In this document: piece after piece, positions 20,726 to 34,000 of the stretch | Position numbering within the stretch: position 1 is the stretch's first letter | Layout: each line of letters starts with the position of its first letter | Assembly: GCA_023512835.1 (NCBI GenBank) | Contig: CM042092.1 | Location: 41,186,258 to 41,250,257, forward strand | Reading direction: 5' to 3' | Origin: Taxillus chinensis | Taxonomy: Eukaryota > Streptophyta > Magnoliopsida > Santalales > Loranthaceae | DNA: 64,000 bases | Made by a program: the position numbers and the translations under genes | Notes under the pieces: model-generated | Seen by the model: the letters and a program-made list of their open reading frames with translations, nothing else | Told to the model about the DNA's origin: nothing | Database searches by the model: none

Positions 20726-22422
20726 ACTTACCTTTGAGCTCCGTCTCTATCAGTGACTTATATGTGAGTAGAGAAGTGTATCGTAGAAGCCACTCACTCT
20801 GTCGGTTCGTCCTCATGGTCCGCGTTCTTTTTTCTGACCCATCATTTGATTATTCAGATCCACCCGATGGAATATTCAAGCAATGAATCCACGTCACCCC
20901 TTAAGTCGATGTAACTCCCATTTTAAGTGCACAGTGACATGCTGACGTGTCTGCGATGCTTGAATAGTAAGTGACAAACTCCGTCTCGCTTCGATACTTT
21001 GGACTACGACTCTACGAAGCTGCATTAGGATGCTTCGAGGCTACGACCCTCGAGGCTTCGAAGTAGCAGTCTTCGATCCCGCAGTTCTTCGATGCAGTTT
21101 GCTTCAAGGTCGATTGCGAATTCAACGAGCGGTGGATTTTTCTGGACTTTTCAACACTTAACAACACACATGAGATGCATATGACAATTCACATCATATT
21201 ATTCATGATGAACAGTGTTGTGAGTGGTATTGAAATTACATATCCAGAACTTGATTTCTTTCATCCGTAATGCCTGGTTTACATGTATGCCTACTACATC
21301 ACTACCATTCAACTCTCCATTTACCTTAGAAATGACTAAGTACTTCATCACACTACATCTTGTGCGAGAAGATGATCACTATGTTAACATAGCAACCAGT
21401 AAACCATGATTTATCAATTGTAACAACCCAGTCATGAATTCTGAGTCTCCTCACATATTTAGCAAAACTCACTCAGCGGAGGCCTCACCCTCTCACTCTC
21501 GGATCAGCATGTGACTGTGATTCAGGAACTAGAATTACACTATTTGGTAAGCTCATGGTCAACTGAATCTTACCACAACCCTGATCCAACAATGATTTTC
21601 AGTTCAGGATAGATGACTTGAGAGACGAGATGGCCCTATTGAGAATCAGAACACACACTCTATCCTTGTCTAATTTACAACATAGTATAGGTAGAGTTTG
21701 GAGATTGATCATTCAGATTGTCTGCGTGAGTTGTCTCTATGCTTTTGTAGAGCACCAATTTTCAGCGCTTATTCATGAGCCTTTTTACAAGGACAGAGCT
21801 CAACGCAATCTCTTTTTGAATCACATGATCATACAATTTTACCTCCAGCTATTACTCTAACAGAGACACAAATTGGGAGAATAGTGAGGACTCCCCCTAA
21901 GATAAGCAGTCAATCTATTGTCTAGCTTTTGCCTTTTTCACCTTGCCTTTTTCTAGTGAAAGGTAGTGGCTCTTCTTAAGTAATAGGCTTTTTATGATTC
22001 TCAAATACTACAGTCTCAGTCATCCTTTGAGCATTAAATCATTGAGGATCCTTTCCGTGCAAGCCAACAGTACCATGAGATACAACAGTTCCTGCTAGTT
22101 AATGAAAGCAATACGACACAGGTGATATTCACTCAGAATAAAATGACTAGTAATGGGAATATCATTTAATTTAACATAATGGGAATTGCACTCATTTCAC
22201 TCAAGACATGAGGATTCATGACAGGTTACACAAAAGACTTGAACCAGGTTCAGAGGTGGCAAGTTTCATCCATGTGATTTCTCACTTTCCCGCAGTAGAT
22301 ATGCATAAATCACACTTAGCCATTACTAATTTTCATGGAGACAGACGGTAATTAACAGTGTCATACTTATGTTCATGCACAGGTAATTAGTTAGAAATGA
22401 AACACAAGACATGCCGTGAGAC
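20726..22422 (-). other. C spacer between pol and the extra ORF
   Basis: 1.7 kb without a supported coding region. At about 20990-21110 it holds a small cluster of the same words that fill the C LTR (CTACGACTCTACGA, TTCGAGGCTACGACC). It may contain a promoter or splice acceptor for the extra ORF; I see no decisive signal. Confidence 0.6.
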
Positions 22423-24240
22423 TTATGAATTTAAATCTAACATGCCAAGTTTTGTCAGAAGTTCATTGAACCTGGCTTCTTGCAGTGGTTTGGTGAATAT
22501 GTTGGCAAGCTGATCATCAGTGGATATATACTTCAGAGAAATGTCTTTCTTTAGCACATGATCACGTATGAAGTGATGTCTGACCTCAATGTGCTTGGTT
22601 TTGGGATGCATAACAGGATTGTTGGAAATTGCAATGGCGTTTGTATTGTCACAATACAAAGGAACAGCCTTCAGGTCAAACCCATAATCTGATAGTTGAC
22701 TGGCCATCCAAAGCAATTGAGCACAACAACTTCCTGCAACAATATATTCAGCTTCAGCTGTGGAGGTTGAAACTGAATTCTGTTTCTTGCTAAACCAGGA
22801 TACAAGTCTGCTGCCTAAAATTTGGCATGTTCCACTTGTGCTCTTTCTATCAATCCTGCATCCAGCAAAGTCTGCATCTGAATATCCTCTCAATTTGAAA
22901 TCAGACTCTTTTGGATACCATAGTCGCAAATTCTCAGTTCCCTTCAGATACTGCATGATCCTTTTAACGTGTGACAAGTGGGATTCCTTGGGATTAGCTT
23001 GGTATCTGGCACAGATACATGTTGCAAACATTATGTCAGGTCTACTTGCTGTCAGATACAGCAAGGATCCAATCATGCTTCTGTGTTCTGAGATATCCAC
23101 CTCCTTCCCTGCTTCATCCATATCCAGTTTGGCGTTTGTAGGAATGGGAGTTTTCATGTGTGTCACATCAGTCATTTTAAACTTCTTCAGAATCTCCTTT
23201 GTATATTTGGTTTGACTGATAAAGATCCCATCATCTAACTGCTTGACTTCCAATCCAAAGAAGAATGAGAGTTCTCCCATCATAATCATTTCATATTCAC
23301 TTTTCATTAGATGAGAGAAGTCTTCACAATGCTTTTTGTCCCTTGATCCGAATATGATGTCATCCACATAGATTTGGACTATCAAGGGTGATCCTTTTCC
23401 TTCCTTGAGAAACAGTGTGGGGTCAATTTTACCTTTTCTGAACTTATTTTTGATCAGAAACTCTGACAATGTTTCATATCACGCTCTAGGAGCTTGTTTT
23501 AGTCCATAAAGAGCCTTTTTCAGTTTGTATACCTTGTGCTCTTGGTTTGGCTCTAGAAATCCGGGAGGTTGTTCAACATAGACTTCTTCTTGGAGGTCTC
23601 CATTCAAGAAAGCACTCTTGACATCCATCTGATAAACTTTGAAGTCCTTGAATGCTGCATATGCTAAGAACATGCGAATGGCCTCCAGCCAAGCAACTGG
23701 TGCAAAGGTTTCATCATAGTCGATTCCTTCTTCTTGTCTGTATCCTTTTGCAACCAGTCTGGCCTTGTTTCTGATTACAACACCATCAGCATCAAGTTTG
23801 TTTCTGAAAATCCATTTCACGCCAATGACTTGCTGTGATCTGGGCCTGTTGACCAATTCCCATACTTTCTGTCTTTTGAACTGATTTAATTCTTCTTGCA
23901 TTGCATCAATCCAATGGTGATCCTGAATTGCATCGTCAACTGATTTTGGCTCCACTTGTGATAGGAAGCACATATACAGATTTTCATGAAGTGTGGCAGC
24001 CCTTGTTTTAACTCGTGCAGCTGGATCTCCAATTATCAGTTCAGAAGGGTGGTCCTTTAACCTTCTTCTTGTCTTCTCTTTCTTCATGATGGATGCCCAA
24101 TTGCTCAATGTCAGGTTCTTGGGCTGATAAAAGTGGCTGAGTCTAAACAGGTTGAATGTTAAATTCATGGTTTTCTGCTGATTTTTGACTTGGTTCCTCA
24201 GCAACCGGTTCAGCTCTATGTTCATCAGGTTCAGGTGCAT
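22423..24240 (-). pseudogene. pol: C reverse transcriptase and RNase H (copia)
   Basis: RT motifs run [67 protein letters not shown]. RNase H follows with GYSDADFAG, STSTAEAEY and HIEVRHHFIRD, ending near GMLDL. The YVDD active site is intact. One TGA (a Trp codon in the family) near 23474 separates the two frames 23479-24240 and 22423-23469. The upstream part is in another frame from the integrase, so a frameshift lies in 24143-24240. Best preserved part of C. Confidence 0.95.
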
Positions 24241-25640
24241 CTTCCCTTGTCTTTGTTGTAGTGGGATTATCTGTGTGTTGGTCTTCTATAATGACAGTGT
24301 CCTGCACTTCATTTACATTTGTGTCTCCTTTCTGCATTCCATGGTTAGTCTCATCAAAAGAAACATGAATAGACTCTTCAACAACTTTGGTTCTTCTATT
24401 AAATACACGATAAGCCTTGCTAGTCATGGAATATCCAACAAGATATCCATCATCTGATTTGGCATCAAACTTGTTCAAGTAATCCTTGCCATTGTTCAGA
24501 ATATAACAAGTACACCCGAAGATCCTTAGGTGACCAATGTTTGGTCTCCTTCCCTTCCATAACTCATAGGGTGTTTTCATGGCTCGTTTGTTAATTAGAG
24601 TTCTGTTTTGTACATAACAAGCAGTGGCAACAGCTTCAGCCCATAGCGATTTTGGGAACTGAGCTCCTGTTAACATGGTTCTAGCTGCTTCAACTAATGT
24701 TCGATTCTTTCTTTCAGTTACTCCATTTTGTTGTGGAGTTCTTGGTGCTGAGAAATTATGCTGGATACCATGTTCAGTACAAAACTTTAACATATCAGAA
24801 AATTCAAATTCCTTGCCATGATCGCTACGAATGTACTTAATAGAGAGACTCTTAACATTTGTGACTCAATTGAAGAGTTCAACAAGATTCTCAAATGTTT
24901 CAGTTTTGTTTTGAAAATGAGAAACAAAACCCACAGTGTATCTGGTATAGTCTTCTAGTCATCAATCGCAAGAAAGTAGGCCCCGCATGGGAAAGGGAAA
25001 CACATTTATTGGTCCACATAGGTCCATGTGGGGGAAGTTCGAGTGGTTGTGTGATTGAGGTTTTATCTACACGCTTAAAAGAATGTTTAACTCCCACGGT
25101 CCTGACAATCCACTACACGGGTGTTCTTTCTCATAAACATGCTTGGGTAAGCCCTCAACCAAGTCCGGAGAGCCAAGAGATGCCAATTTAGACATAGTCT
25201 TGAAGTTTAAATGGCCAAATCTCTTATGCCACAACCAACTAATGTCAGGTGAAGCTTTGGAACAAAACAAATTTGGTTCATCAGATTGAGCATTACCAAA
25301 GACCAACTTGTAGACATTGCCTTGCCTATGCCCATTTAGCTTCACCTCTTTGGAGACAGGGTCCATAACGTCAGGTGTGTTTAGTGAACAAGACTTCATA
25401 ACCCTTGTCACACAATTAACTTATGCTCAACAGGTTATGTTTAAGACCTTGAACAACAGATAGATTCCGAATGGACACAGAACCATTAGAGAGAGTACCC
25501 TTACCAACAATCTTACCCTTTTTGTTGTCCCCGAAAGTGACAGATGAAGCTGCAACCTCTCTTACCTCATTCAATAGAGCCGCATCATCAAGCAGTGCAA
25601 CGCACTATCAAGATACCACCGGTGGAATTAATCTTTTATT
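24143..25640 (-). pseudogene. pol: C protease end, GAG-pre-integrase and integrase
   Basis: The segment 25640-25412 holds the end of the protease region (KGTLSNGSVSIRNLSVVQGL). The zinc-binding pre-integrase block with SWLWHKRFGHLNFKTM lies near 25200. The core is badly broken: HMDLCGPINV is readable near 25030 only by changing frame. The C-terminal core (PQQNGVTERKNRTLVEAART, LWAEAVATACYVQNR) is open from 24793. At least three frame breaks. Confidence 0.88.
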
Positions 25641-28235
25641 TCCGGTTCGGGCTGGCTTGGACTTATGTACCTATTCCAGCGAAAAGAAGTCTTGGGGGCC
25701 CAATTAATATTGGGCTTTGGGTAAGTGAAAGCTACGATTGACAATTTAGGTTTCCGAAGAAGGGGCAGATTTAACTTTCCATGCTAATCTTGGTGATCCT
25801 TCATTAGATTCATTTGGGGGGTTGGGGTTAATCTTAAGATTTTCAGCATGTTTTCCTTTCTTATTGATATCTTTGGTAGCTTTAATAGGCACAGGTTTGA
25901 CAAGTTCTTTTTCACAAGCTTGGTCTTTAAGTCTTTTGAATGGGTACTTGTGTGCTGCCCGGAGAGATTTTCTTCCTATCAAGATCTGTTGCACTGCAGA
26001 TTTTTAGTAACATTGAGCCGTTTAAGGTTTACCCTAATTTCGTGGCAATCTCCTTCATAAGATACTGGGTAGAATCAGCCGATAGGAGAGGTGTCCAACT
26101 TCACAAAGGGTGGGGCATGTGACGGGTTTTGGTTGAACACTGTCTCAAGGGTTTTCCTGGAGTGTTAAGTTGTTTCCTAGGTTTTCTCACATATCCTAGA
26201 CCATGCTTAACTCTTTCTTCAGAGGCAAACTTAGGCTGAGAGGTAGCAGCCTTCTTTGGATTAACCAGGCTCAAATTTTGTAGTGTGTCTACTTGGTTTT
26301 GTCTCTGAGATAACTACACCCTTACCCTTGTATGGGGATGTAGAGGACGGGTTGATCAAGGTTCAGCTTTTAGTTCTTTCTTAGCAACTACGCATCACTG
26401 TCCTGAGATGCAACAATACCCAGTCTTTGAGTTCGGGTGTTACTTGTTTGGGTGAACTAGCCAAAAAACTTTTTTACCTCCTTTCCACACTCAACGAGCA
26501 CACTGCCAACAAGAATAAAGCCAGCAAGACACTTGGTCCGAACGGGAGGGTACCCCGGGCCTTGGTCCGGTGGCTATTTGGTCTTTAAGGAAACCTGGGA
26601 CTAACGGCTAAGGCTAGACTTTTAACATCGGAAGTAGTCCTAAAGTGGGCTGCAATCTCAAAGTCTTGCCAATTTTGACGGATTTCTCTTTCCTTTTTCG
26701 CTTTGGTTTCGGGTTAGTTCCTTTTCAAGCCTATCGATGTCTTTATTAGCTATTTTTAGTTGACTAGCTTTGTCCAAAAGATCATCGTGTGTGCTTCTCA
26801 TCTCACTTACTTCAGCCCTTAATCTTCTCTCTGTTCTTTCATAATCATCTATAGAATCTCATATTCACATGAAGCGTTCAGTTTAGAATAGTATCTTTCT
26901 TTGTCACTTTCATAGGAAGAAATTGTTCCTCCATTTCTTTAAGAGCTCTATAGGTATCTTCATATTCAATGTAGAGCTATTCATAAGTTCTTACCTTGAG
27001 GGGGGAGGTGAATGTGCCATAAAGAAAAAAGACATAACCTTTTTCCTTTTCTCCTCATCGATGACTCTCTCCTCGGTTTCATATTAAACTTGTTAAGGGG
27101 ACAAGAGCCTTCTTCCTCTTGTCATCCTTTCGCTTGAGGAGCCTTTGGTCTTCTCTTTCGGCTGCCTCCTTTTTCTCCCTCTTCATCTTATAACGATCAG
27201 TAGCGAAATGGCCGGGCTGGTTGCGGTTGATAACAAACTTGTCCTTATCTTTTTCCTTAGCGAAGATGAGAGAAGGAACAGGGCCCTTGCTTTCCTTTTG
27301 TAGTTCCCCCTTTGCGGTTCTTGATCGAAATATGCCACTTCTTCATCTGAGGCACTATCCGAGCCAAGTTCATGGCCTTCATCTTCTTCCTCTTCTGGAA
27401 GACGGTTCCGTGGCAAGCCAGCCCCTTTTAAAGGCAACAAACTTCTCCTTTTTCTTGGAAGGATTCTCAAATGCCTCAAGTTCTTCCTTTTGCATTTCGA
27501 AGCCCGAGGTTTTGATGGGTCCCCGGCCCGTATAATGCTTCCAAGGCACAAGTCTTCCATTCCTTCAGAGATGGATGGCTGATGTCTTTATCAGCAGTCT
27601 CAAGGGTAGAGATCTCAGAAATTTGCCATTTTTGTCCTTTTAAGAGATCTCAACGTTGTGAGTCTTCATCCGTTGAATCAGACCGGTGAACCATTTGTAG
27701 ATACTGTCCAATGACTCTTTCGGTTCATATCTAAAGGCTTCATACTCTTGTTTGAGCATGGAGATCTTTTTTTCGTATTGTTGCTCATCTCCTTCGTAGA
27801 TGAGGACAGAGCTTGTCCCATACCTCTTTAGCAGCCTCAAGATCATGCATATCCGTGAACATGTCGGGACCATAGAGCAACTAGTCTAGGTGTGCTGTCA
27901 TTCTCCGACTTTCTCATTTGGTTTTTTTTACAACTCTTTGGTGTGAAAGGTCCGTTCTTTATCGTTTCCCAGAGATAGGTGTCGAGCATGTCTAGGTGTG
28001 CTCTCATTCTCGCTTTCCATTTGGAAAAGCGCACGCGTATGCACATAGGTACTTGGGAGGATGAGCAGGGCAAAACATCATAGAAGTCTTCTTGTTCTTT
28101 CTTATTGCTGCTGGCACTCGGTTCTTCCTGCTCCTAGTCTCCAGTCGCTCCTTCCTCTGGAACACGACTGGCTTCAAGTTCCTCAATAGGAACTAGAGTT
28201 TGCTCGGGAGCTAGAGCTGCACTGCTGGAATCCAT
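25641..28235 (-). pseudogene. gag: C gag (copia, UBN2 type)
   Basis: ATG at 28235 starts MDSSSAALAPEQ, about 38 bp from the primer site. A UBN2-type gag region is readable in pieces: MRAHLDMLDTYLWETIKNG near 27990 and EQQYEKKISMLKQEYEAF near 27750. A remnant zinc knuckle (NQPGHFATDRYK) near 27200 has lost its cysteines. Lysine-rich segments follow to 25746. Many stops and frameshifts. Lengths and order fit the long gag of Sireviruses. Confidence 0.8.
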
Positions 28236-28272
28236 GTCGGCCAATAGGGATCTCTACAGAGTTGTAGAACTT

Positions 28273-28284
28273 GCTCTGATACCA
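28273..28284 (-). other. C primer-binding site, initiator-Met tRNA
   Basis: Plus-strand GCTCTGATACCA is TGGTATCAGAGC on the minus strand, two bases from the LTR end. Confidence 0.95.
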
Positions 28285-28286
28285 AT

Positions 28287-30207
28287 TGTAGGTCCCAAAG
28301 TGAGTCTAGAGGGGGGGGGGTGAATAGACTTTCTTCGTTTGCGGAAGCTAGGTTGTTAGCTGGTTTTGGATTCCTCTACAGATCACTATGATGGAAGTAT
28401 TTATGGAGAAGATGACAGGAGTTTTGTGAGCGATAACGTGAGTGATGATGAACTATCAGACAAAACCGAGAAGAGAGTAAATGCTCTTTTCTCCAAAGAT
28501 CTCAGTTATGAAAGTGATGGTTTATGATAGATCGATGTGTGGAAAACAACACAGAGATTAGACTTAATGGAAGTGCTAGATCTTTGATGAACAAAAGATT
28601 CTTGAATAATCAGATGGATTACTCTCTTGTTCTTGATTCACCGCGGCGCACAGCACTTTTTCAATTTCTCTCCAAGTCTCTCTCTTTCTTGTGTTTGAAA
28701 ACCTTTTCTTCTTAGTTCTGCCAAGGATTCCTTTTCTTCTAAGTCCGTCAGAACCAATTTCTTGTATTCTGTGTGTTTCCTTCTTTTGAGAGAGAGGTTA
28801 AGCTCTTGATTTTGTCGTTAAGTGCGTGAGAGATATATTTTTAAGATTAAAGTGCTCGTGCGCCATGGTGTCCATCCCGACAGATTGACTTCTCGCCACT
28901 GAAAATGCAGAATGTCAGGGGATGGGTTGATCTGCTTTGATTTGCAGATCAGATGCCCATACTGCATATTTGGCATGCAGTCGATCTTGGCCGTTCATCC
29001 GTGGATGGTAGTTGGCAGCAATTAATGTGTCACTAATGCGCTCAACTGCTCAGGGCGGCGCAGACTTGTTGTGCAAACCCTAGCTGACAATATTGCTAAT
29101 ATCGCTAAGTGGTTGTGTTTAGGGTTGTAAGTTTGCCTCAGAGGTAGATGCCTCGTAGGTTTGGTGACTCGAAGATTTCAGTTAGAACCTGTTGAAAGTG
29201 GCGAAAGTTTGCTTCAGGTTTTACCGCGTTTCTGCGAGTCTACAACTCATATCTTCGAGTCTCCGAGGCTAGAGTTTAGGTTGGATTAGTCTTTTGTGTC
29301 ACTCTATTAACTGAAGTCTACGACTCTGTAAGTCTACGACTCTATGAGTCTGCGACTCTTCGAATGGCGCTTAGAGTAACTTCTTCGAGTTCAGGTAATC
29401 AACCAGTTATTGTAGCTACGAGTCTGCGACTCTAGTTCTGCGGGTCTACGATCTTCGGGTCTCTCAGTTTACTATATTTGACTAAGTGGTCTAAAAATCT
29501 TCGACTCTACGAGTCTTCAACTTCGCTTTTCTTCCTTAGTATTTCAGAGGCTCATAAACTGAGTTTCCTATATAGCTACGACCCTTTAGCTACAACTCTC
29601 CGTCATCGATCTCCGAGTCTGGAAGTGTTGGCAATTTCTCTATAGCGACTGTCCCTTGAGTCTACGAGTCTACGACTCCACGACCCTTGAGTTACAGTTT
29701 CATTTGTTTGCCAGTGTTTATAGCATCGACTCTTTGACATTCAACCTACGAGTCTACGAGTCCAGTTTTCTTTACACTGTTCGAAGGCTTCGACCCTACG
29801 ACTCTACGAGTCTTCAAGTCTCGTGACAATTGAAGTTCTGTTAATTGACTTAAGTATTTATGGGGACTCTACAAGTCTACGAGTCTACGAGTCATTTAGC
29901 TTTGGTTACTGTTCTTAACACTTCTTCGACTCTACGAGTCTCCGAGCTTATTGATACTTACAGTAACACTCTCTTTTCCGTACTATGACTCTACAACCTT
30001 CGACCCTGGATCTACGAGTCGCAATGTTCTGTCACTGTTTCACCTTGAGTCTCCAGACTCTACGAGTCTACGAGTCTCTTGTGAATACGTCCTATGACAG
30101 TTTCACTTCTACGAATTTCGACTCTTCGACCCTACGACCTTCGGTTCTTTGAGTCTCCAGACTTAGACTATATTTTGGCAGCTTCATCAAATCCTATATT
30201 TCTAACA
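28287..30207 (-). repeat. C 5' LTR
   Basis: 1921 bp, on the plus strand TGTAGGTCCC...TTTCTAACA. The half at 29220-30180 contains about 32 GAGTC or GACTC words by my count, mostly as TCTACGAGTC and TCTACGACTC. Poly-G at about 28311-28320. Target duplication CTTAT follows. Confidence 0.95.
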
Positions 30208-30212
30208 CTTAT

Positions 30213-30331
30213 CAACATACAAGATGATTTAGCCAAAGTGTGTGGAAATAAAACTCCCTAAAACCCAACAATTTCCACCTAAAAAGGTAAAACTGACTAA
30301 CTCCTCACATCCCAAAATACGGGTCATTACA
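30213..30331 (-). repeat. D 3' LTR, outer end after C
   Basis: Continues the LTR broken at 14557 and ends GGTCATTACA at 30331 next to the polypurine tract. Nearly the same as 14387-14502 of the B LTR. Confidence 0.93.
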
Positions 30332-30618
30332 TCCTCTCCCCCTTAAGACTTTTCGTCCTCGAAAAGAAACAACAAGCAAGGGAAACCACACAAGAAGCCA
30401 CAACGCTCAAATGGGTCATACACCGCACATTGTACACAATAGCACCTAACACAGAGTGCCACCACAGTTCACAACCACATGCATCACAATCCATGGAAAC
30501 ACATCAACATGTCACAAGTACCCATCACAAACACATTTCATTAACACATTCAATACAAATAAAAGTCAAAAGTCGAAAGGAAATACAAATACACCAGCCA
30601 ACAGCCACCCCTCCACCC
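30332..30618 (-). other. D polypurine tract and 3' untranslated stretch
   Basis: 30332-30344 is AAGGGGGAGAGGA on the minus strand, the same tract as in A. The rest, to the pol stop at 30619-30621, is non-coding and similar to 45760-46032. Confidence 0.85.
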
Positions 30619-31789
30619 TTAAGAGTGTTCATCCTCGAACAACTCCGAGTGGTGCTCACGCATGAACGACTCCCGTTCCCAAGTCTCCTCCTCAATGCCA
30701 CGGTGCTGCCACAGTACGCGAACCAAAGGGATAGCACGACCCCGTAGAAGTTTCTCCCGGCGATCTAGTATACGAATAGGGGCCTCAACAACGGACATGT
30801 TATCCTAAATGTCCAATGTCCCCAATCAATCACACGAGTGGGGTCAAGATGATACTTCCTCAACTGGGACACGTGGAACACATTGTGCACTCGACTCAAT
30901 TGCGGTGGCAATGCTAATCGGTAAGCGACAGGTCCCACACGAGCTAGAACTTCAAAAGGGCCAACGAATCGGGGAGAGAGTTTGGAACCTCTCCCAAAGC
31001 GCCGATGTCCACGTCGTGGAGAGACACGGAGAAATACATGATCTCCCACAAAAAACTCCAAAGGTCGCCGCCGCTGATCCGCATAGGATTTCTGCCGACT
31101 CTGAGCTGATAACAACTACTGACGAATCAAATTAACCTTCTCGGTAGCCTCTTCAACTAACTGTGGTCCCAAGAGAGCTGTCTCCCCCACCTCGGTCCAA
31201 CACAAAGGTGATCGACACGGCTGCCCATACAATGCCTCAAAAGGAGTCATCCCAATGGATGCCTGATAACTATTGTTGTAGGCAAACTCCACCAAAGGAA
31301 GGTGAGTGGCCCACGAACCCCCAAAATCTAACACACAGGCCCGTAACATGTCCTCCAAAGTCTGATTCGTCCTCTCAGTCTAACCGTCAATCTCAGGGTG
31401 AAAGGCTATACTCAAGTTAAGGTTTGTCCCTATAGCCTCCTGCAAGCCGGCCCAGAAACGAGAATTAAACCGTGAATCCCTATCGGACACAATGATGATG
31501 GCACCCCATGCAGTCGCACCACCTCGTTCACATACATCTGACTTAAGGCCCCGATGGAATCCCACTCGTAGACAACAAGAAAATGGGCCGACTTAGTCAG
31601 CCGGTCCACAATCACCCATATCATGTCCTTCCGCCCAGCAGTGGGTGGAAGTCTAGTTACAAAGTCCATCGCTATATGGTCCCACTTCCACTCGGCTACT
31701 GGCAACGGCTGTAACATGCCTGCCGGCCACTGGTGCTCAGCCTTCACCTGTTGACAAGTGAGGCACCTCGAAACAAAAGCAGCGACATC
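30619..31789 (-). pseudogene. pol: D integrase with chromodomain
   Basis: Minus strand. The chromodomain (VLWQHRGIEEETWERE) is at about 30650-30740, the C-terminal part ([18 protein letters not shown]) near 31050, and core motifs (MDFVTRLPPTAGRKDMIW, EIDG near 31385) at 31380-31747. A frameshift separates chromodomain and core near 30800. TAG/TGA stops occur near 31115 and 31380, and a frame change lies near 31490. It keeps the 22-residue block that A lacks. Confidence 0.9.
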
Positions 31790-34000
31790 TCATTTTATCC
31801 CAGGCCACCAAAAGTGTCCCCGAAGCGCATGATACATCTTTGTACCCCCTGGATGCACAGCAAGCCTAGACCGATGAAACTCCCTCATCACCTCATCCCG
31901 GAGAGAAGAAGCCACTACTAGCCGCCCCTGAAAAGACAACTCATGCTCAGGACCCTCTGTCCAGTCCTCAGATATCTCACCAGCCTCAATACGGGCACAG
32001 AGAACCTCACACTCAATGTCATCCAATTGTCCCTCCCGGATGTGCTGGTACAACTCAAGCACAACAACCAGAGGACTTAGGACTGTCCCACCATCACGAA
32101 CAACAGGCTGCAGCTGCAACATCCCCAACTGCTCCATTAGCTTCCACTCTCTCATGGCCACCTCAGCTTTCCCTTTTCTGCTCAATGCGTCAGCCACAAC
32201 ATTACCCTTGCCCGGGGTATAGGCAAGAGTAAAGTCAAAGGTTTGTAAATACTCAACCCATCTCCTCTGCCTCAAATTCAAGTCCTTCTGAGTGAAGATG
32301 TACTGAAGGCTCTTGTGATCAGAAAACACTACAAACTTCTCCCCCAAAAGGTAATGTTGCCTACTCTTCAAGGCAAAGATGACAGCTGCCAACTCAAGAT
32401 CATGGGTAGGGTAATTCTGCTCATGAGGCTTCAGCTGCCTCGACCCATAAGCTACCACACTGTGCTCCTACATAAGCACACACCCCAAACCAACCCGGGA
32501 CGCATCACAATATACCTCATATGGAATATCCTCCTGAGGTAACCTCAACACCGGTGTAGTGGTCAAACGGGTTTTGAGATCCTCAAATGCCTGCTAACAC
32601 TTGTCAGTCCACTTAAACTTCACTCCCCTTGGGGTCAACGCTATCATAGGAGCTGCCAAACGGGAGAATCCCTCTACAAAACGACGGTAATACCCTACCA
32701 AGCCAAGGAAACTACGAATCTCGAAAACATTGGTTGGCCTTTCCCACGATGCCACAGCCTCAATCTTGGCTGGGTCCACCCTAACTCCCTCAGCGGACAC
32801 CACATGGCCAAGAAAATGGACCTCTTGCATCCAAACTCGCATTTGCTGAACTTAGCAAACAACCGCTGATCCCTCAAGGTTTGCAACAATATTGCCAGAT
32901 GTTCCACATGCTCCCTCTCGGTCTTGGAATATACCAAGATATCGTCTATAAACACCACCACGAACGAATCTAAGTATGGGGCAAAGACTTGGTTCATCAA
33001 ATGCATAAACACTGCCGGCGCATTAGTGAGCCCGAAAGGCATCACTACCTACTCATAGTGTCCATACCTGCAGCGAAGAGAAGTTTTAGGGATGTCCTCC
33101 TCCCTAACCCTCAACTGATGGTACCCTGACCGTAGATCTATCTTGGAAAACCACTGGGCTCCACTCAACTGGTCAAACAGGTCATCTATCCGAGGCAATG
33201 GAAACTTGTTCTTCACAGTCACCGATTTTAGCTTCCTATAGTCGATGCAAAGGCGTAGCGTGCTATCTACCTTCTTAGCAAAGAGCATCGGAGCACCCCA
33301 GGGTGAGGTACTCGGTCTAATATACCCCTGGTCCACCAACTCCTCTATTTGCCTTTGTAGCTCCCTCAGCTCGGCTGGCCCCTTACGATATGCTACTTGG
33401 GAGATTGGGCTAGTCCCCGGTACCAACTCAATGGTGAAATCTACACTTCTCTTAGGAGGTAAACTCCTCAACTGGTCAAGAAAGACATCCTGAAATTGGT
33501 CAACAACTCCTGGCCACACTCTCTTTTCCACTTTTCCTTCCTTAGCAAAGGTCAGGGCTGCCAACCTATGGGTAATGGCACCCCACTGGTCCAACACTGG
33601 CCCAGCCCGACTCGCCTCACAGTCCCACTCCCCCTGCAGGGTGCAAGAGGTCCCTGCAGGTGTCACGAAGGATACACGCCGCCGATAACAGTCTATCTTG
33701 GCCTGGAAAGCCATAAGCCAATCCATACCCAAGATCAGGTCAAAAGAACGCAAGGGCATCACATACAAATCGAAACTAAGCTCCACATCCCCTATAGTTA
33801 ACACACACCCACGACATACACGTCGTACCTCAATCACACCTCCAAGCAGAGACTCAACAACTAGGGGCCTCGCTGCCTCCACACAAATCAACCCCAAGCT
33901 ATCTATCACAAGCTCAGCAACAAAAGAACACGATGCACCCGTATCGAAAAGAACAAAAGCTAATGTACGGGAGATTAAAAGGGTACCTCTAACCACCGAT
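31790..34000 (-). pseudogene. pol: D protease, reverse transcriptase and RNase H
   Basis: Open stretch 33996-33049 joins protease ([16 protein letters not shown], the normal DTGAS) and RT up to RYGHYE, where a Trp codon has become TAG. The RT active site FIDDILVYS is intact at about 32940. A frameshift lies near 32830-32850. RNase H continues to 32458-31790, reaching the integrase zinc-finger start (YHALRGHFWWPGIK). Least damaged polymerase of the Tekay copies here. Confidence 0.93.

Larger units (their letters stand above)
14558..30207 (-). mobile_element. C: Ty1/copia element, Sirevirus (SIRE/Maximus) type, with extra ORF
   Basis: LTRs at 14558-16403 (3', incomplete) and 28287-30207 (5'), with target duplication CTTAT at 14553-14557 and 30208-30212. 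On the minus strand the order is primer site, gag, protease, integrase, RT, RNase H, then a long extra ORF before the 3' LTR. Integrase before RT defines copia. The large size, initiator-Met primer site and extra ORF downstream of pol fit Sireviruses. Solo LTR K accounts for 1715 bp (with its duplication). Every coding part carries stops or frameshifts. Confidence 0.93.

Noticed and set aside
28273..28284. tRNA gene at the primer sites
   Set aside because: Only the 12-nt complement of the tRNA 3' end is present; no cloverleaf.
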